Origin: Gamarada debralockiae
Taxonomy: Eukaryota; Ascomycota; Leotiomycetes; Helotiales; Hyphodiscaceae
Direction: 5' to 3'
Length of the DNA stretch: 64,000 bases
NCBI GenBank assembly: GCA_002803225.1
Contig: NXFV01001281.1
Span: 1 to 64,000 of the forward strand
The notes under the pieces are model-generated. The model saw nothing but the letters and a program-made list of their open reading frames with translations. It ran no database searches and was not told the DNA's origin. Below, one piece after another: positions 35,298-46,367 of this stretch. The translations under genes and the position numbers were made by a program. Positions within the stretch are counted from its first letter, which is position 1. Each line of letters starts with the position of its first letter.

Positions 35298-36857
35298 ATG
35301 ACCAACTTCGAGGAGGGCGGCTTTGAGTTTGTCATGCAAGAGCCAAATGAGAGATTTAGCAGAGAGATTCAAACCAAGATCCGGAGACAAGCTATGAGGG
35401 CCGTTGGTGCCGCGCGCCGCAAATCGAATCTTTCCATGATTGCCAGCTCCGAAGACCCGTCTAGATATCCAAATCGGCATCCAATGCCTCCAATGCCTCT
35501 TTCTGGCCTAGAGTTGCTCGTAAAGGACCGCGGACTCGACCCTATGGATCTCTCCGCACTAACCTCGATTCACGTTGGAACCATGTTAGTCGGAGCCGAT
35601 CTTGTGCCTCTACAAACAAGAAACTAACAATAAAGCTTTAGTGCCTCTGCAATGCTTTCATCGGATCCCAGTCAGCTGCTAGACATACTATCGTGTCGGC
35701 AATGGTCGTATTTTTCTTTTTTACCAGCCCGTTTTGGACACTTTTTAGTTCTCGACGACGCATTTCGTTGTCTTATCACCATGGCTCACTCCATCCTAGT
35801 CCGAACTTATATACCAGCCAATGAGATCATTCTCTCATGCTATGGGAAAGCCCTTCATAGTCTTCGATCCGCAGTAAGCGATCCCAGAGCCCGATATAGC
35901 TCCGAAGTCCTATGCGCAACCGGGATGCTAGCAATCTTTGAGGTGAGTGGTTACTCATACCGTATACAGGGTTATCGACCGCTGATGGCCTTGCAGCTCT
36001 TACATTCGCCAAATGGACAACAATGGAGTCACTATATCGCGGGAGCGTCTCGTCTAATCCAACTTAGAGGCCCTACAAGATTTACGTCGGAATTCGACAA
36101 AGCGTTGCTCATGGCATTTGTGTATCCAATTGTAAGCACCCCGTCCCCTTCTCCATACTTGATCCACAACTCATGCCTCTAGTGCTGCAGTACCCTTCTC
36201 AGCAACGAAAAGTGCTTTCTCGATGACCCATCCTGGACCGAAGTCTTCAAAGCAGCCGCTGCTCCTGATGAAACCTTCACCGATCGGTCTGACCTTGGCA
36301 TCGACCTGATAAGTTTAATGGCTAAAATCCCTGGCCTTGCTAACAGAACTGGCCACGCTGTAGTCGTACAAGACACTCTTCAGCCAGAAGACTTCGAAGC
36401 CATAGCTACTGACGTGCGCGCTGCGCGCTCCGCCGTCATCACCTGGCGCCGCAAATTCAATACGGCGCTGGTACACGCCGAGGAGCGCTCCTGCCGCGAC
36501 ACCGCCGACTTCGGCAACCGTTACGAGCTCCTCGCCATCTCTCTCATCATCAACATCACAGCAAGCAGAATGTTGTGCGCTATCGTACCGAACGATCGGG
36601 CCCTACTCGAAGAGGAAGTCCAGAACCTGGCTGTCGAGCTCAAAGCCGTACAAGGGTCGGTCTCTCATAACCGACGGGCGGGCTTCCATCTTGCGCAGAA
36701 GGCAAAGATTGCGGACGCTGCGATTGCTACGCATGATGTCTTTCAGGAAGCCGTTGGCAATGGGAAGGTTGTGGAGCCGTGGAGGTTGAAACGGTTTTGT
36801 GAGTCTCTTGGGAGGAAGTGCTGCGATGGAGAAAAATGTTGTAAACTAGATAGGTAA
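35298..36857 (+). CDS. Fungal-specific transcription regulator without zinc cluster (Fungal_trans_2 type), 465 aa
   Basis: Four exons (35298-35584, 35642-35942, 35997-36131, 36183-36857) join in frame via GT-AG introns of 51-57 nt. The N-terminus FEFVMQEPNERFSREIQTKI then RRQAMRAVGAARRKSN is the typical start of the zinc-cluster-less class. The middle carries the regulator-domain blocks (SVRTYIPANEI-like segment, SSEVLCATGMLAIFE, GASRLIQLRGP). The C-terminus is Cys-rich (KCCDGEKCCKLDR). Probably nuclear; with no DNA-binding cluster it may act through partners, or the class may simply bind DNA by the basic N-terminus. The ATG at 35298 is the only sensible start. Not obviously linked to neighbours. 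Confidence 0.78.
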
Positions 36858-37161
36858 TCTCGAGTATCTAGATAATCTTCTACAGACTCCAGCTTTTACA
36901 TAATTCTTGGCTGAGAACAATGAAGATGTCCTGGAAGACCTTTAGAACACTCACATATGGCCTTTGGGAGAACAAGAAAGTCGATCTGTGCCAAAGATAT
37001 GAGGAGCTGGTAAAACACTCCTCCTAGCTACGCAGGCGCATTTTGATGTGTGAAGGGAAAGCTTGACATTAGAACTACCATGGTCTATTCCTTCCACACC
37101 ATGATCATCTCCACGAAGCCATTTTCTGTGTGCGACACCACAAACTAAGAGTAATTGGTTC
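36858..37161. other. Short intergenic gap between convergent genes
   Basis: About 300 bp, no gene; contains the 3' flanks of both neighbours. Confidence 0.5.
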
Positions 37162-37753
37162 TCAGACCGTGGGAGGCGGTGGCGGCATACCCTTAAATTG
37201 GTTCACACTGTCATCTTCGAGGGAATGAACCCAGTCAACGCGATCTTCGACAAACATCTCAAGACCGGGCTTGTTGGCATTGAGGTCGCTTATATCATTC
37301 ATCGAGCCCCCCTGGACAATCCTATCGCCATTAATTCCACCGAAGGTGTCGCCGTATCGGTATAACGTGGTGCCTAGACAGACCAGTTAGTAACGGATCA
37401 CGTTTGAAAACCACAGCCGTGGGTGATGGCCGATGATGAGCCTAAATCTCCTTGTACTTACCGCAATCACCGCAGAAACAGTTCGTAATAGACTTCCCGC
37501 TTGCGGCTGTTACGGTGAACTCTTTTGGTGTGCCGGTAACCTTGAATTTGGTGCTTGGGACGACGATGTTGTGGCTGTACATGGAGCCGGTGTAGTGACG
37601 GCAGTTGTCACAGTGGCAGAGCGCCTCAGGGGAGTTAGCACTTGTATACTTTGGTGATAACAATCACTGGGGGGATCTTAGACAAACAGTTCTGGTGGGC
37701 GTGCCATTGTACTCAATCTTGATCTTTCCGCAGAAACAGCGTCCGGCGGGCAT
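37162..37753 (-). CDS. GFA/CENP-V-domain zinc protein, 146 aa
   Basis: Exons 37753-37688, 37624-37462 and 37373-37162 join in frame. Zinc ligands are visible as RCFCGKIK, CHCDNC and CFCGDCG, the Mss4-like fold of the glutathione-dependent formaldehyde-activating (GFA) family. The acceptor of intron 1 follows a perfect TGCTAAC branch site, giving GTPTRT-ALCHCDNC. The C-terminus ends with a Pro run (GMPPPPPTV). Length 146 is normal for fungal GFA proteins. Most fungal members have no proven formaldehyde activity, so only the fold is claimed. Confidence 0.88.
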
Positions 37754-38578
37754 CTTGAAAGGAATTACTATCAATTATTGAAATTGGCCGATCTCAATAG
37801 ATTGAGCTCAATTAGTATTTGAGACCTGGGATGGAAGGAGTCATCACAGGAGCTAGATGTGGACGATAGGAATACTTTATATTTAACATGTACGAGTCTC
37901 TTCGGACTCAATGAGACCGTGAAATATTCCGCTCGGGTAACGCGGATGCATCCTTGGAGCCATCGACAGGATGCAACGCTCCTCAGCGCCAATCTATAAT
38001 AACCATTCATACACACTCTATCTTCCAATCTAATAGCTCTGTGAGCTTATATTGGAAGCTGGAAATGCAAACCTTGGAGGATTTACAAGGGTAGAGGGTA
38101 TGCTAGTGCTGAGTAATAATAGTCAGGGTTAAAGATTGAGGAGTCTGCATGGAAAATCAAGTTTTGCAACCGAACCGGTAACCGTGCATAAGAGTAGCGA
38201 TTGCTGAATCCGGCCACTGGTACAGCTTACTTACCGGTATCATGCCTTAGGCATTACATTAGAACTCTACCAACCCTTTCTTATGGCCAATTTGCAAAAT
38301 ACCCCTGTGATAGTAACCTTGCTATAAACAAGGGGATTCTCGATACTTGTCCACTCCTTTGTGGGATTGCAAAAGTAAACAAAACGCTTTGTTCAGTTGA
38401 AGTAATGAGCAATCTCAAACAATGGCTCTTTGTGCGAGATGAAATGAGTTATAAATTGGCAAGTCTAAAGGCGGAAAGTGGGAAGATGTAATTTGCGAAC
38501 TGACTTCAGGTCCGAGCAAGTTAAAAGTGAATATGGTAGGTGCGTCAATCCTTGCAACTAACCCAAACATGAATACAG
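37754..38578. other. Intergenic; possible 5' exon(s) of the SprT-like pseudogene
   Basis: A 96-codon plus-strand frame at 38201-38491 has no known motif. A branch site (ACTAAC) and acceptor (TACAG) near 38560-38578 precede the SprT coding block, so an upstream exon probably lay here. Confidence 0.35.
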
Positions 38579-39262
38579 AAAGTGTCCAGCCCGCTCAGTT
38601 AAAGAGCCCATCCCCCATTCCCTACCAGGAAATCCCCCATTCATCGGGCTCTATGATGCGCGTCAAGTGACTGCGGCCCTGATCTCCAATACCAAAGGCC
38701 CAATATTAAACAGACTGACCGCGCGTCAACAAGTGTTTGCACGCAGACCCCAAGCATGCTACGGTCTTGAAGGCCCAGTGCCCTGTCTGCTTCTTGAATG
38801 GCTGTAGATCTTCGACGGCACTTTCTTTTTGAATTCGCTGGTTGTCCATCTGAACGGTCTCAAGGTGTACGTAGACGAGAGCTGGACTGCCAGGAACGGT
38901 TTCTTTGACAAGAATACCAGAGACATTAACATCAATCTCGCGATGCGAAACGTCAAAGGCCAGCTTGTCCATCAATATGTTGCGGTACTGCTGCATGAGA
39001 TGGTGCATGCCTTTCAATTCGTATTTTCGTGCGGGTTGTGGACGTCTTGCCTTTGTAAGCGTGAGGCGTATGCATCAAAGGAAGCCACATCGGCCAGACC
39101 GGTCATGGTGAGCTCTGGTGCGATTAAGTATTCAGTGGAGAAAGCGGTAGGTTGGGAGGTTGATTGCGGCATAACGCAATCCATACAGGTTGAGATGACC
39201 TGGGGCTGGTTCCCCAACGATTCTCTGCTTTTTGTCCTGGGCTCTCAGGCGGTCTGTGTCTA
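38579..39262 (+). pseudogene. SprT-like zinc metalloprotease, broken
   Basis: The coding block reads LPGNPPFIGLYDARQ through PVPCLLLEWL, then a TAG at 38805-38807, then IFDGTFFLNSLVVHLNGLKV and the zinc-binding HExxH helix LLHEMVHAFQ. After this the frame is lost: TGHGELWCD and GWEVDCGITQSIQVEMTW, both expected in the SprT C-terminal region, lie in different frames. The first exon is not identifiable. Intact relatives are DNA-protein-crosslink or stress-related proteases (SprT/Spartan family) or fungal paralogues of unknown role. Not functional as read. Confidence 0.75.
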
Positions 39263-39374
39263 GGACGAAGGTGATGCCAATCGAAAAACAGTCATAAGTG
39301 GCAAAGGTAAGTAAAGTTAATAAAACATATTTAAAGTCTGTACATGATAACAGTACTGTCCCATGTTGTGACTT

Positions 39375-40635
39375 TCATCTCTTCTTTCCTCCCGCCAGAA
39401 ACGTCAAAAGCGGGTTTGCGCTTAAGTCCTTTGGTTTGTGTTTCGACAAACTAGTGCCTGGACTAACTTCACTTGCATTTGTTGACTTTTTGGCTGATGA
39501 CTTCGACGGTTTATATTTAGTCTCTCGTGATTTCTTTAAGTCAGAGGCCTTAAGGGGAACAGTGATGTCCTCTGGTGGTGGATCTACTTTCCAATCGACT
39601 ACATCAAGCAAGCGTCTGGATTGGGCTCGTCTGAGTGCAGACCGGGGTCATAAATTGGCGGGAGCGAGGATTGATTTGAGGGCAGTATTGATCCAAATGT
39701 TGGCATCTGCCACTGTACAGCACGAGTTGGCGGGTACATATAGTAGGGTCGACCGGAAGCCTCGTCCATATATTCAATCCACCCAACTGGAAGTGCTAAC
39801 CTTGATGGTAGAACGGCTCCAACCCTATGAACATACGAATGGGGGTCTTCCGGGAGTCGGTTTGTTGGAGTAGGGACCTTTCCGTGTGATTCTTTCCATG
39901 ATCGCTCGCTCGGCGGAGATACCTGTCTATAGCTTCTGCTTACCCTTTTGTCAAGCTGTGAATCACTGGCCGATGAACGATGGCGCCGTATGTTCCCACA
40001 GAGTTTCCTGCTCCTCTTCAGGACCCAACGTTTGAGCAGCAGATAATCAGGGTCCTCCTGCGAAACAATTAGTCAGCAGACTATTCTAAATTAAAATTTC
40101 TCATGGGTGAACTCACCGGATCCACTTCGTAATCAATTTCATGTACTCTGAGCGTCTCCACAGACAGATGGCGTCGTGACATCCTCGTATAGACCGGGCG
40201 ACCAGGATCGACGGGTGATATATCACGTCTTTCTGACTTCACGCATTCTTCTCGTTTCGTTGGAGAACGCGTGCAATTGCCTTATCATTGCCTTGCTATT
40301 CTTTCTGAAATATCGTCCAATCTGCTGTAGGCAAAGTCCGAGTCTTCTTTCCACGGTTCAGCAATTCTAAGGTGACTTCCAATATTTTCAGCCAACTTTG
40401 CAGGAGATCTTAGAGACTCGTCCCCTTGATCGTAAGGTAGCACCCATTCCGCCCAGCCATGCCATCTCCGAACGCGGTTGATCATGTCTTTGCCAACTAC
40501 TACCTCCAAGGATGGTAGTTCTTCGCAAACATCGCGTATGAATGCGGGGCTGATATTCAGAGGATTCCATCTCGCTAAAGACATTAGGGCCGGATTGTCA
40601 CGACCCCTGAGAATCCATATGCTTCCGAAGGCCAC
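39375..40635 (-). pseudogene. WW-domain protein, interrupted by adjacent TGA-TAA and a frameshift
   Basis: One frame runs from about 40635 (SLARWNPLNISPAFIRDVCEE) to the paired stops TGA-TAA at 40287-40282, then continues in the same frame (CTRSPTKREECVKSERR) to MSRRHLSVETL. A GT-AG intron at 40058-40116 joins EVDP to EDPDYLLLK. A WW domain follows (LPVGWIEYMDEASG ... TRAVQWQMP, two Trp 23 residues apart and the closing Pro). That frame stops at 39599-39601; the next frame continues LLDVVDWKVDPPPEDI and a Lys-rich tail to 39375. CGA-CAA would restore both stops. Alternative: a shortened 174-residue WW protein starting at ATG 40182 is still expressible. WW domains bind Pro-rich ligands. Confidence 0.65.
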
Positions 40636-40866
40636 GGTCTTCTATCAAATTTTTGTCTCAAAATAGAAACTCTATCTCTTTGATGTGAGAAGAGAGAGAG
40701 ATGGGAGAAGTTATAGAAGTAGGAAAATGGAGGTTTGGGGCAGCGGTCCTTGTCTTGGCATTCGTGAAGAGTTGACCGGGGGGAGCTTCTAGGCCCGCAA
40801 CAGAGGAAGGGACGCAACGGACTGTGAAGAAAGACTAGAAGGCAGAATCAAGGCATCACCGAGTGT

Positions 40867-41298
40867 TTACCAGACGCTTTCGAAAATCTGTGATGCTGGA
40901 ATAATGTACCCGACTCCTGTTCCGGGGCGACTAGCAACGATTTGACCGTAGAGCAGGCCATTCTCGCGATCAACAACCCAAGAACCACAATCTCCCTCTC
41001 CTAAAAATACCACATCAGAATCGCTTGGAGTTTGATTTCACTAGCGAAGCGGCGTAGTATATTTCGGAAGGTGGTGCGAGGAGTAATGCAAACCATCCCC
41101 AGATCTTCACGATCAGCTTTGAAACTCTGCAGGGGGGTAAAGTACTAGCCAGCCAGGACACTTCTCTAGTGAAAATTTCAATGGCAGGTTTGCCACTCTG
41201 TCGAAACGCTCTGGATGGAGATATGGGATATCGTAATAAGCTTCTTCACCTCGATAACCTCGAAAATGGTGGAAGAAATCATTTCTTGTTCTTCCCAA
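40867..41298 (-). pseudogene. Remnant of a fungal GDCGSW-type C-terminal domain (trypsin-fold-like, HET/STAND-associated)
   Basis: The minus strand reads SLEKCPGWLVLYPPAEF, then in another frame FKADREDLGMVCITPRTTF, then GEGDCGSWVVDRENGLLYGQ and GVGYIIPASQIFESVW ending at TAA 40867-40869. The GDCGSWVVD...YG.I..S..G..YI.PA pattern is a domain I associate with the C-termini of fungal HET/STAND-like proteins. At least two frame changes and no N-terminal part. Confidence 0.55.
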
Positions 41299-42385
41299 TC
41301 TAAATGGATGTGAAAAGAGCGGGATGAGATTGACTAAATGATCACTCTACGTTTTTATTTACTATCCAAAGCCGAACCTCCTATGCTTCTGTCCATGCTA
41401 TTATGTCCTTCTCTCAGATTTGACCACCATGCAACACATTAACCTCTAGAGATCGAAGTGCGATGTAGACAAAATTAACAAGCTCACTACAGGAAGTACC
41501 TCATTCTTCGAGCACCAACATAATTCTAACAAATCAAAGCTCTGCTGCCATAGTAGAAATGACAGCTCATGTTACGTGAAAGTTGGAATCACTTGAGCAA
41601 TGTATTCCCTTACTATATTTCGAATGCTCATTTATCTTTGTCTGCCTGAGGCTGAATATCTCTCTTTGCCACATGAGTAGCAGAGTTAAATGACGTCCGA
41701 CGAGCACACATTTGTCCGGTTCTGCGAGTACGCATGGGGGATTACACATCTGCGGAGCATATTCTTCTATTTGATTCTTCTTCCATAGTCGACCAAGGGG
41801 TCTATGAAGGAAAGGATCACATGCACGACCGTGAGAACTGACATTGAGGGTTCATTGACTCAAGTCCTACTTGCCTGGAGGGTTGGTAGTATCAGCCTTT
41901 TAAGCCTTATAAGGCATCTTACGTCCACGTTTACCTTCACGTTTACCTTTCCCTAACTATACTTTTGCTCTCGCCATAGCGGGCACAATTCCCACCACTG
42001 ATTTAATTATTTCCAAGCATCAAGCACTGATAGCGATGACTTAGGTCAAGCACCTGAAGGTAACGTGTTGCACACTCTGAACTTTGAGAAGGTCGTTAAC
42101 CTCATCTCATAGTCTTCTCATCCGTAAACCCTCTACAGGCTCTCCTATATATTCTTCAGTGGCTACCCCAGGAGGAAGATTCTATTAATTGATACTTGGA
42201 TCATCACCCTTCTGCCTGCTCGCCGGTTGTGGTAACACTTCGAGGCCTCCTTCATCCCAACATCCTGCCCAGACCCGCTGCAACCCCTCGTCCTGATGAC
42301 GACCGTGCGGAATTACCATCACTGTACATCCTAGACAAGAGGCTGCTAGTTGAGCAAGGACATGACACAGGAAGGGCGGAACAAC
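41299..42385. other. Intergenic, no gene supported
   Basis: AT-leaning with a short local repeat (CACGTTTACCTT twice near 41930-41955). No motif-bearing frame. Confidence 0.4.
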
Positions 42386-45053
42386 TCAAATCAGGACGAA
42401 TTCCTCATACCCATCTTCCTTTCTCTTGAAACCCTTTGCAAGCGCTTGTCCTTGCTCGTCTTCCACTTGAATATCGGGGTAAACTCCCAATTCCATAAGT
42501 AACTTGTCTTGTCGTAGCATGCTTGGGAGGCGGCCAAAATTTCCACTTCCTAGCCGTCTGTACACTTTCTCACCCGTCTTCACAAACCCGTCCTCACTTC
42601 TAATTCCATCTTCCGCTTGCACCTCGATAAGGCAAAGGCAACTACACCCCAGCATCTTAGTGCCAAATTGAAGCGTCAGTGGCATCCATACCAGCCTCTC
42701 TATGCCTTTGCCTGATTCAACCAACTCATACCCCTCTACAGTATCCGAACAGAACCACAGCTTCTCACCCGTGGCTTCATCCGTTAGACTAGTACTCTTC
42801 GTCTTTTTGTCCCAGCTGTAGTACGCCTTCCTCTCAGCCGCTTTCACGCGATTCAAGCTTCCCCAAACCCTTAACCATCCAGCCTTCACGGATCCAAAGG
42901 CATAGTCCGTCTCAAGCGCTACTTCCGCGGCGCGAACATCAGCCAGAGCAATCAGTCCATTACCTGAATTGAAGATGAAACGCGGCTGGACGGGCGCCTC
43001 AATGCTCGCCCAGCTCCAGCTCGGCGCCACATATCCTGGATCCCCAGCCCTCTTCCTTGGCGGAGTAGTTTGGCCTTCAACGGTAATCCACGCCATCTGG
43101 AACGGCAAATTCACATCCCATAGCCCCGCAAGGTATCTCCTACGTATTATGTTGGCCAGCTCCCGCGCAATGGACGAAACTGCGATGAGCTTGTCAGTTT
43201 GCTTCGTCAGATTGCACAGTGTGTAAGCTGTCACGCAAGACCACCAGTGCATATCGAAGCCGTTGATCAACGGCCTCACATGTTCTGATGATATTTTTCT
43301 TTGCCCTTGTGCCGCTCCGCTTTCGGTAGTGCTGGTTGCGAGCATCACGGCGGCGTCAATTACAGAATGCAACATTCCTCGTAGGCTGTTGGATTCAAGA
43401 CCTCCGCCCGAGCTGCACTCATCACAGGCCCAATACACATTATTTTTAGCAAAAGCAAGCGTGCGCCGCGCAAGACTGCGTTCTTGATACACCCACGCTC
43501 GCTTAAAAAGTGGTGTGTTTGACGCATTACTCCCTGGCAAATCAGCTGAGTAGTTCCAAACAAGCTTTGCCCTGCCACGAAATAAGACGCACTCCTGACC
43601 ATCGCTATTCTTCTCCTCATGACTACGGCCAATAATAGATCCAAAAGATGCCCGGAACCCAAATTCAACACGTGCATCGCGAGAATCGTTGATGATCCCT
43701 TCGTAGTCGGAGGTAGTGGACAGAGTGGCAACGTTTAACCACGCATACTTGTAGACATCTCCCATAACAGCACTCTGCGCCTGCCAGTCTTCAAGGCTGT
43801 CTTGGAGAATACATAAGCTGTCGATCCACATGTACTCAAACCCCAGCCACGCACAAATCATGATTGCGTGCCGGAATGTAAGCGGGAGGTCATCTAGCGG
43901 TAAGTCCGTCTGCCAGGCAGACAGGTTCGACTTGGTGAGCACTGTGCCAGCACGACCGCCAAGCGGTGCAGAGGGATCTGGTGGAGGGCCCCAACAGTGA
44001 GAGAGTGAAAGGTAGTTTATCCCTGTTGTGGCCTTGTCGGGAGGGAAATCCACGGGATTGGACTTTAGCACAACGCGCGCAGTAAGTTTAACCATCCGCT
44101 GGCCTAACTTCGTGGTCTTAGTACTTTGCGTGCGGGTTATGTGAATGAGGCGGTCTGGTAACCACACTGCAACAGGCTGGCCAAGTCCGTTACTTCCGAA
44201 GATCCTATGGCATTTTGGATGGGATGCCGCACATTCCTTCATCCAGGACGATACTAGTGCTCCAGTCCCGGTGCTTAATGTCGAAGAAAAGTCAAGCTCT
44301 GGTTGCCCTACATTTATATCTTCCGTCGCACCTTCGTTGGGATCGAGGGAGAGAATAACAGGATAATCACCCAAGTTGTTTTTCTGTTCCGCATTGTGTG
44401 TAGCAGCGGCGCTCCAATCGGGGTATACCCTAAAACCTCCTGACTATACGTTAGATTGCGAGCTCCGCTGAGACATTCATAAGTGAAATCCCAATGTACT
44501 TACCAATTCCCCATCCATATCCGCCCTTGCGGTTCACAGTTATGAGGACGCTCACTGAATCGTGCGGAAACGCGAATTGCGAATAGTCCTTCGGATCAGG
44601 TGCGTGGATCCTCCAATTCAAACTCCACTCATTATATGGTGTGTTCCGCAACGAAGGTTCGAATGAAATATGTGCCCTCGCCGCATCGAAGAGGGCTAAA
44701 GTCTTAGTACAGATCACGCAAGGCGGAGGGATTCTCGAAGGATCCGATTCTGAGGTCTTATTCTTTTGAGCTTTAAGGTTCGCATAACTCCGGCTTCCTT
44801 CAGAGAGACTAGGTATAGACGAAGAGTGAGGAATCTCAAGGTCCTTATACCCTGTTCCATCGCCGAACTGCGTTATAACGTGCGAGAGGAGGGTAAGACA
44901 TCGTGCACACAGTGAACGACTGCCTTTCCCTGCCGGAGGTGGTGGAGGGAAAGAGAGAGTGGGATACGGGGACGTTGATTCTTTAATTGAGAGTTTTTCG
45001 AGCGTCAACTTATTTATATAGCTCTTGAAGCTGTTTGTGATGTTCGGCGGCAT
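42386..45053 (-). CDS. HET-domain (heterokaryon incompatibility) protein, 867 aa
   Basis: Exons 45053-44504 and 44439-42386 with a 64-nt intron join GGYGWGI to GFRVYPDWSAA. The HET domain, roughly residues 330-520, shows YLSLSHCWG, TFRHAIMICAWLGFEYMWID, SLCILQDSLEDW and ARRTLAFAKNNVYWACDE. The N-terminal 180 residues contain Cys pairs (LCARCLTL, CVICTKTL) and Ser/Pro-rich linkers. The upstream frame is open without ATG, so the start is set at the first in-frame ATG, 45053. HET proteins trigger cell death on recognition of non-self; many are silent or polymorphic. This one looks intact, in contrast to the HET pseudogene at 61.4-63.0 kb. Confidence 0.9.
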
Positions 45054-46367
45054 TGTTCCTTGCGATAGACGAGGTGCGGACGGTGTCGCTGTGAAATAGG
45101 CCAGGACCGATGCTGTCGTCGGTGAGTACAGAGGGCCGAAAACTAGAAAGGGAGGAGGGAGAGTGCGAGGCGGAGGCGCCTTGCCTAAAGAGGATGCGCT
45201 AAACCTGAATGAGGAGGAGCCATTCCCAAACGAGGCGCCCCAACCCCCGGATGCCGCCGCCCCGTAACTATCAAAGTTTTCTCCAATACACAATGAACGG
45301 CATTTTACACCAAAATCAGCTATTTTAACTGCTTTGTAACTCCACCATCACAACAGCTATTAACTTAATTCCTGGTTCTAAAGATAGAGCTTAATTATGC
45401 GACATAGCCAATGTAATAGATGCCTATTTTATCCGTTGTGTTATAAAGTTATTGAGATTCAAAAATATATTATTTTACGCTCGATTTTACACTAAAATCA
45501 GGGATTTTTATTACTTTATAACTTCACAATTATAATAGCTATTTTCTTGATTCTAGGTGGTAAAGATAGAGCTTAATTATATATTAAATAATATATAATA
45601 TAGAAGTTATTGTATTCGTTAAGCATTTAGTTATAAAAATTCTAAGTGTTTTAACTCATCTGAGAAGCTACCCGAAACCGGCTTTCCCAAACACGCTCTT
45701 ATAAAATATCACGCCCCACTTTACTAGCGCACCGCTTTGCCGTATTCAGTAAAGCGCAGTGCAAGGGTAATGTCCCAATGTACTTGTACCAAGCTCTTAT
45801 CATCTACGTAATTGGTCATCACTCGCCATCCTTCTAGTATACCAAACTTCGTCTGTTAAACTTACACAACATAAGGTTCTTAACGAAATCGGCTTCACCT
45901 TTTCATGCACGCGCAAAGAGTTCTGCGTCACAGGCCATACAGGGATGAAGCATATACTTAACTATCTTAGCTAGCGTATGAGTAAGGGCTCAAATGTATA
46001 CCTAGGAGCAGGTCCTCACTTGGCATGTTTTAATACTGTATACTGTAAAAAGTTATAGTAACATGTAATCTATCTTACGTTACAGACTAAATTAGTTATT
46101 GCGAAAGTATTTAATAACTAGGACGTCACATTGCAAGCTCCGTGGCTAGTGATCTCTCTTTTCTCTTTGTCTTGGTCTGCTGCCGGAGCTAGACCTCCTC
46201 AAAATTACCATATTGAAGCCCCCTTTTCTATTTCCTATTCTGTCTTCACGGGAATAGTCGTTTTCGATCAGGATTATCTATAGTTATAAATTTAGTTCGC
46301 TGTATCTAGCAGGATCTTGATACACATAATTCCAGCCCTACATAAATCCTGGGCCAGTTCGTGTATT
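45054..46367. other. AT-rich intergenic with a degenerate repeat pair
   Basis: Promoter of the HET gene plus AT-rich DNA; no coding frame. Contains the two related segments at 45301-45400 and 45482-45580. Confidence 0.5.
45301..45580 (+). repeat. Two diverged copies of a ~100-bp sequence
   Basis: Copy A (45301-45400) and copy B (45482-45580) both start ATTTTACACxAAAATCAG, continue through a related centre and end AAAGATAGAGCTTAATTAT. Many differences are C in A versus T in B (ACTGCTTTGTAACTCC against ATTACTTTATAACTTC), as RIP would make. Confidence 0.65.

Noticed and set aside
39298..39873. 191-codon plus-strand open frame
   Set aside because: It is antisense to the WW-domain remnant and its Lys-rich tail, whose frames carry recognisable motifs; the plus frame does not.
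45054..45293. N-terminal extension of the HET protein
   Set aside because: Open frame but no in-frame ATG; Gly/Ser/Pro-rich composition could still be real only with an upstream exon, which was not found.
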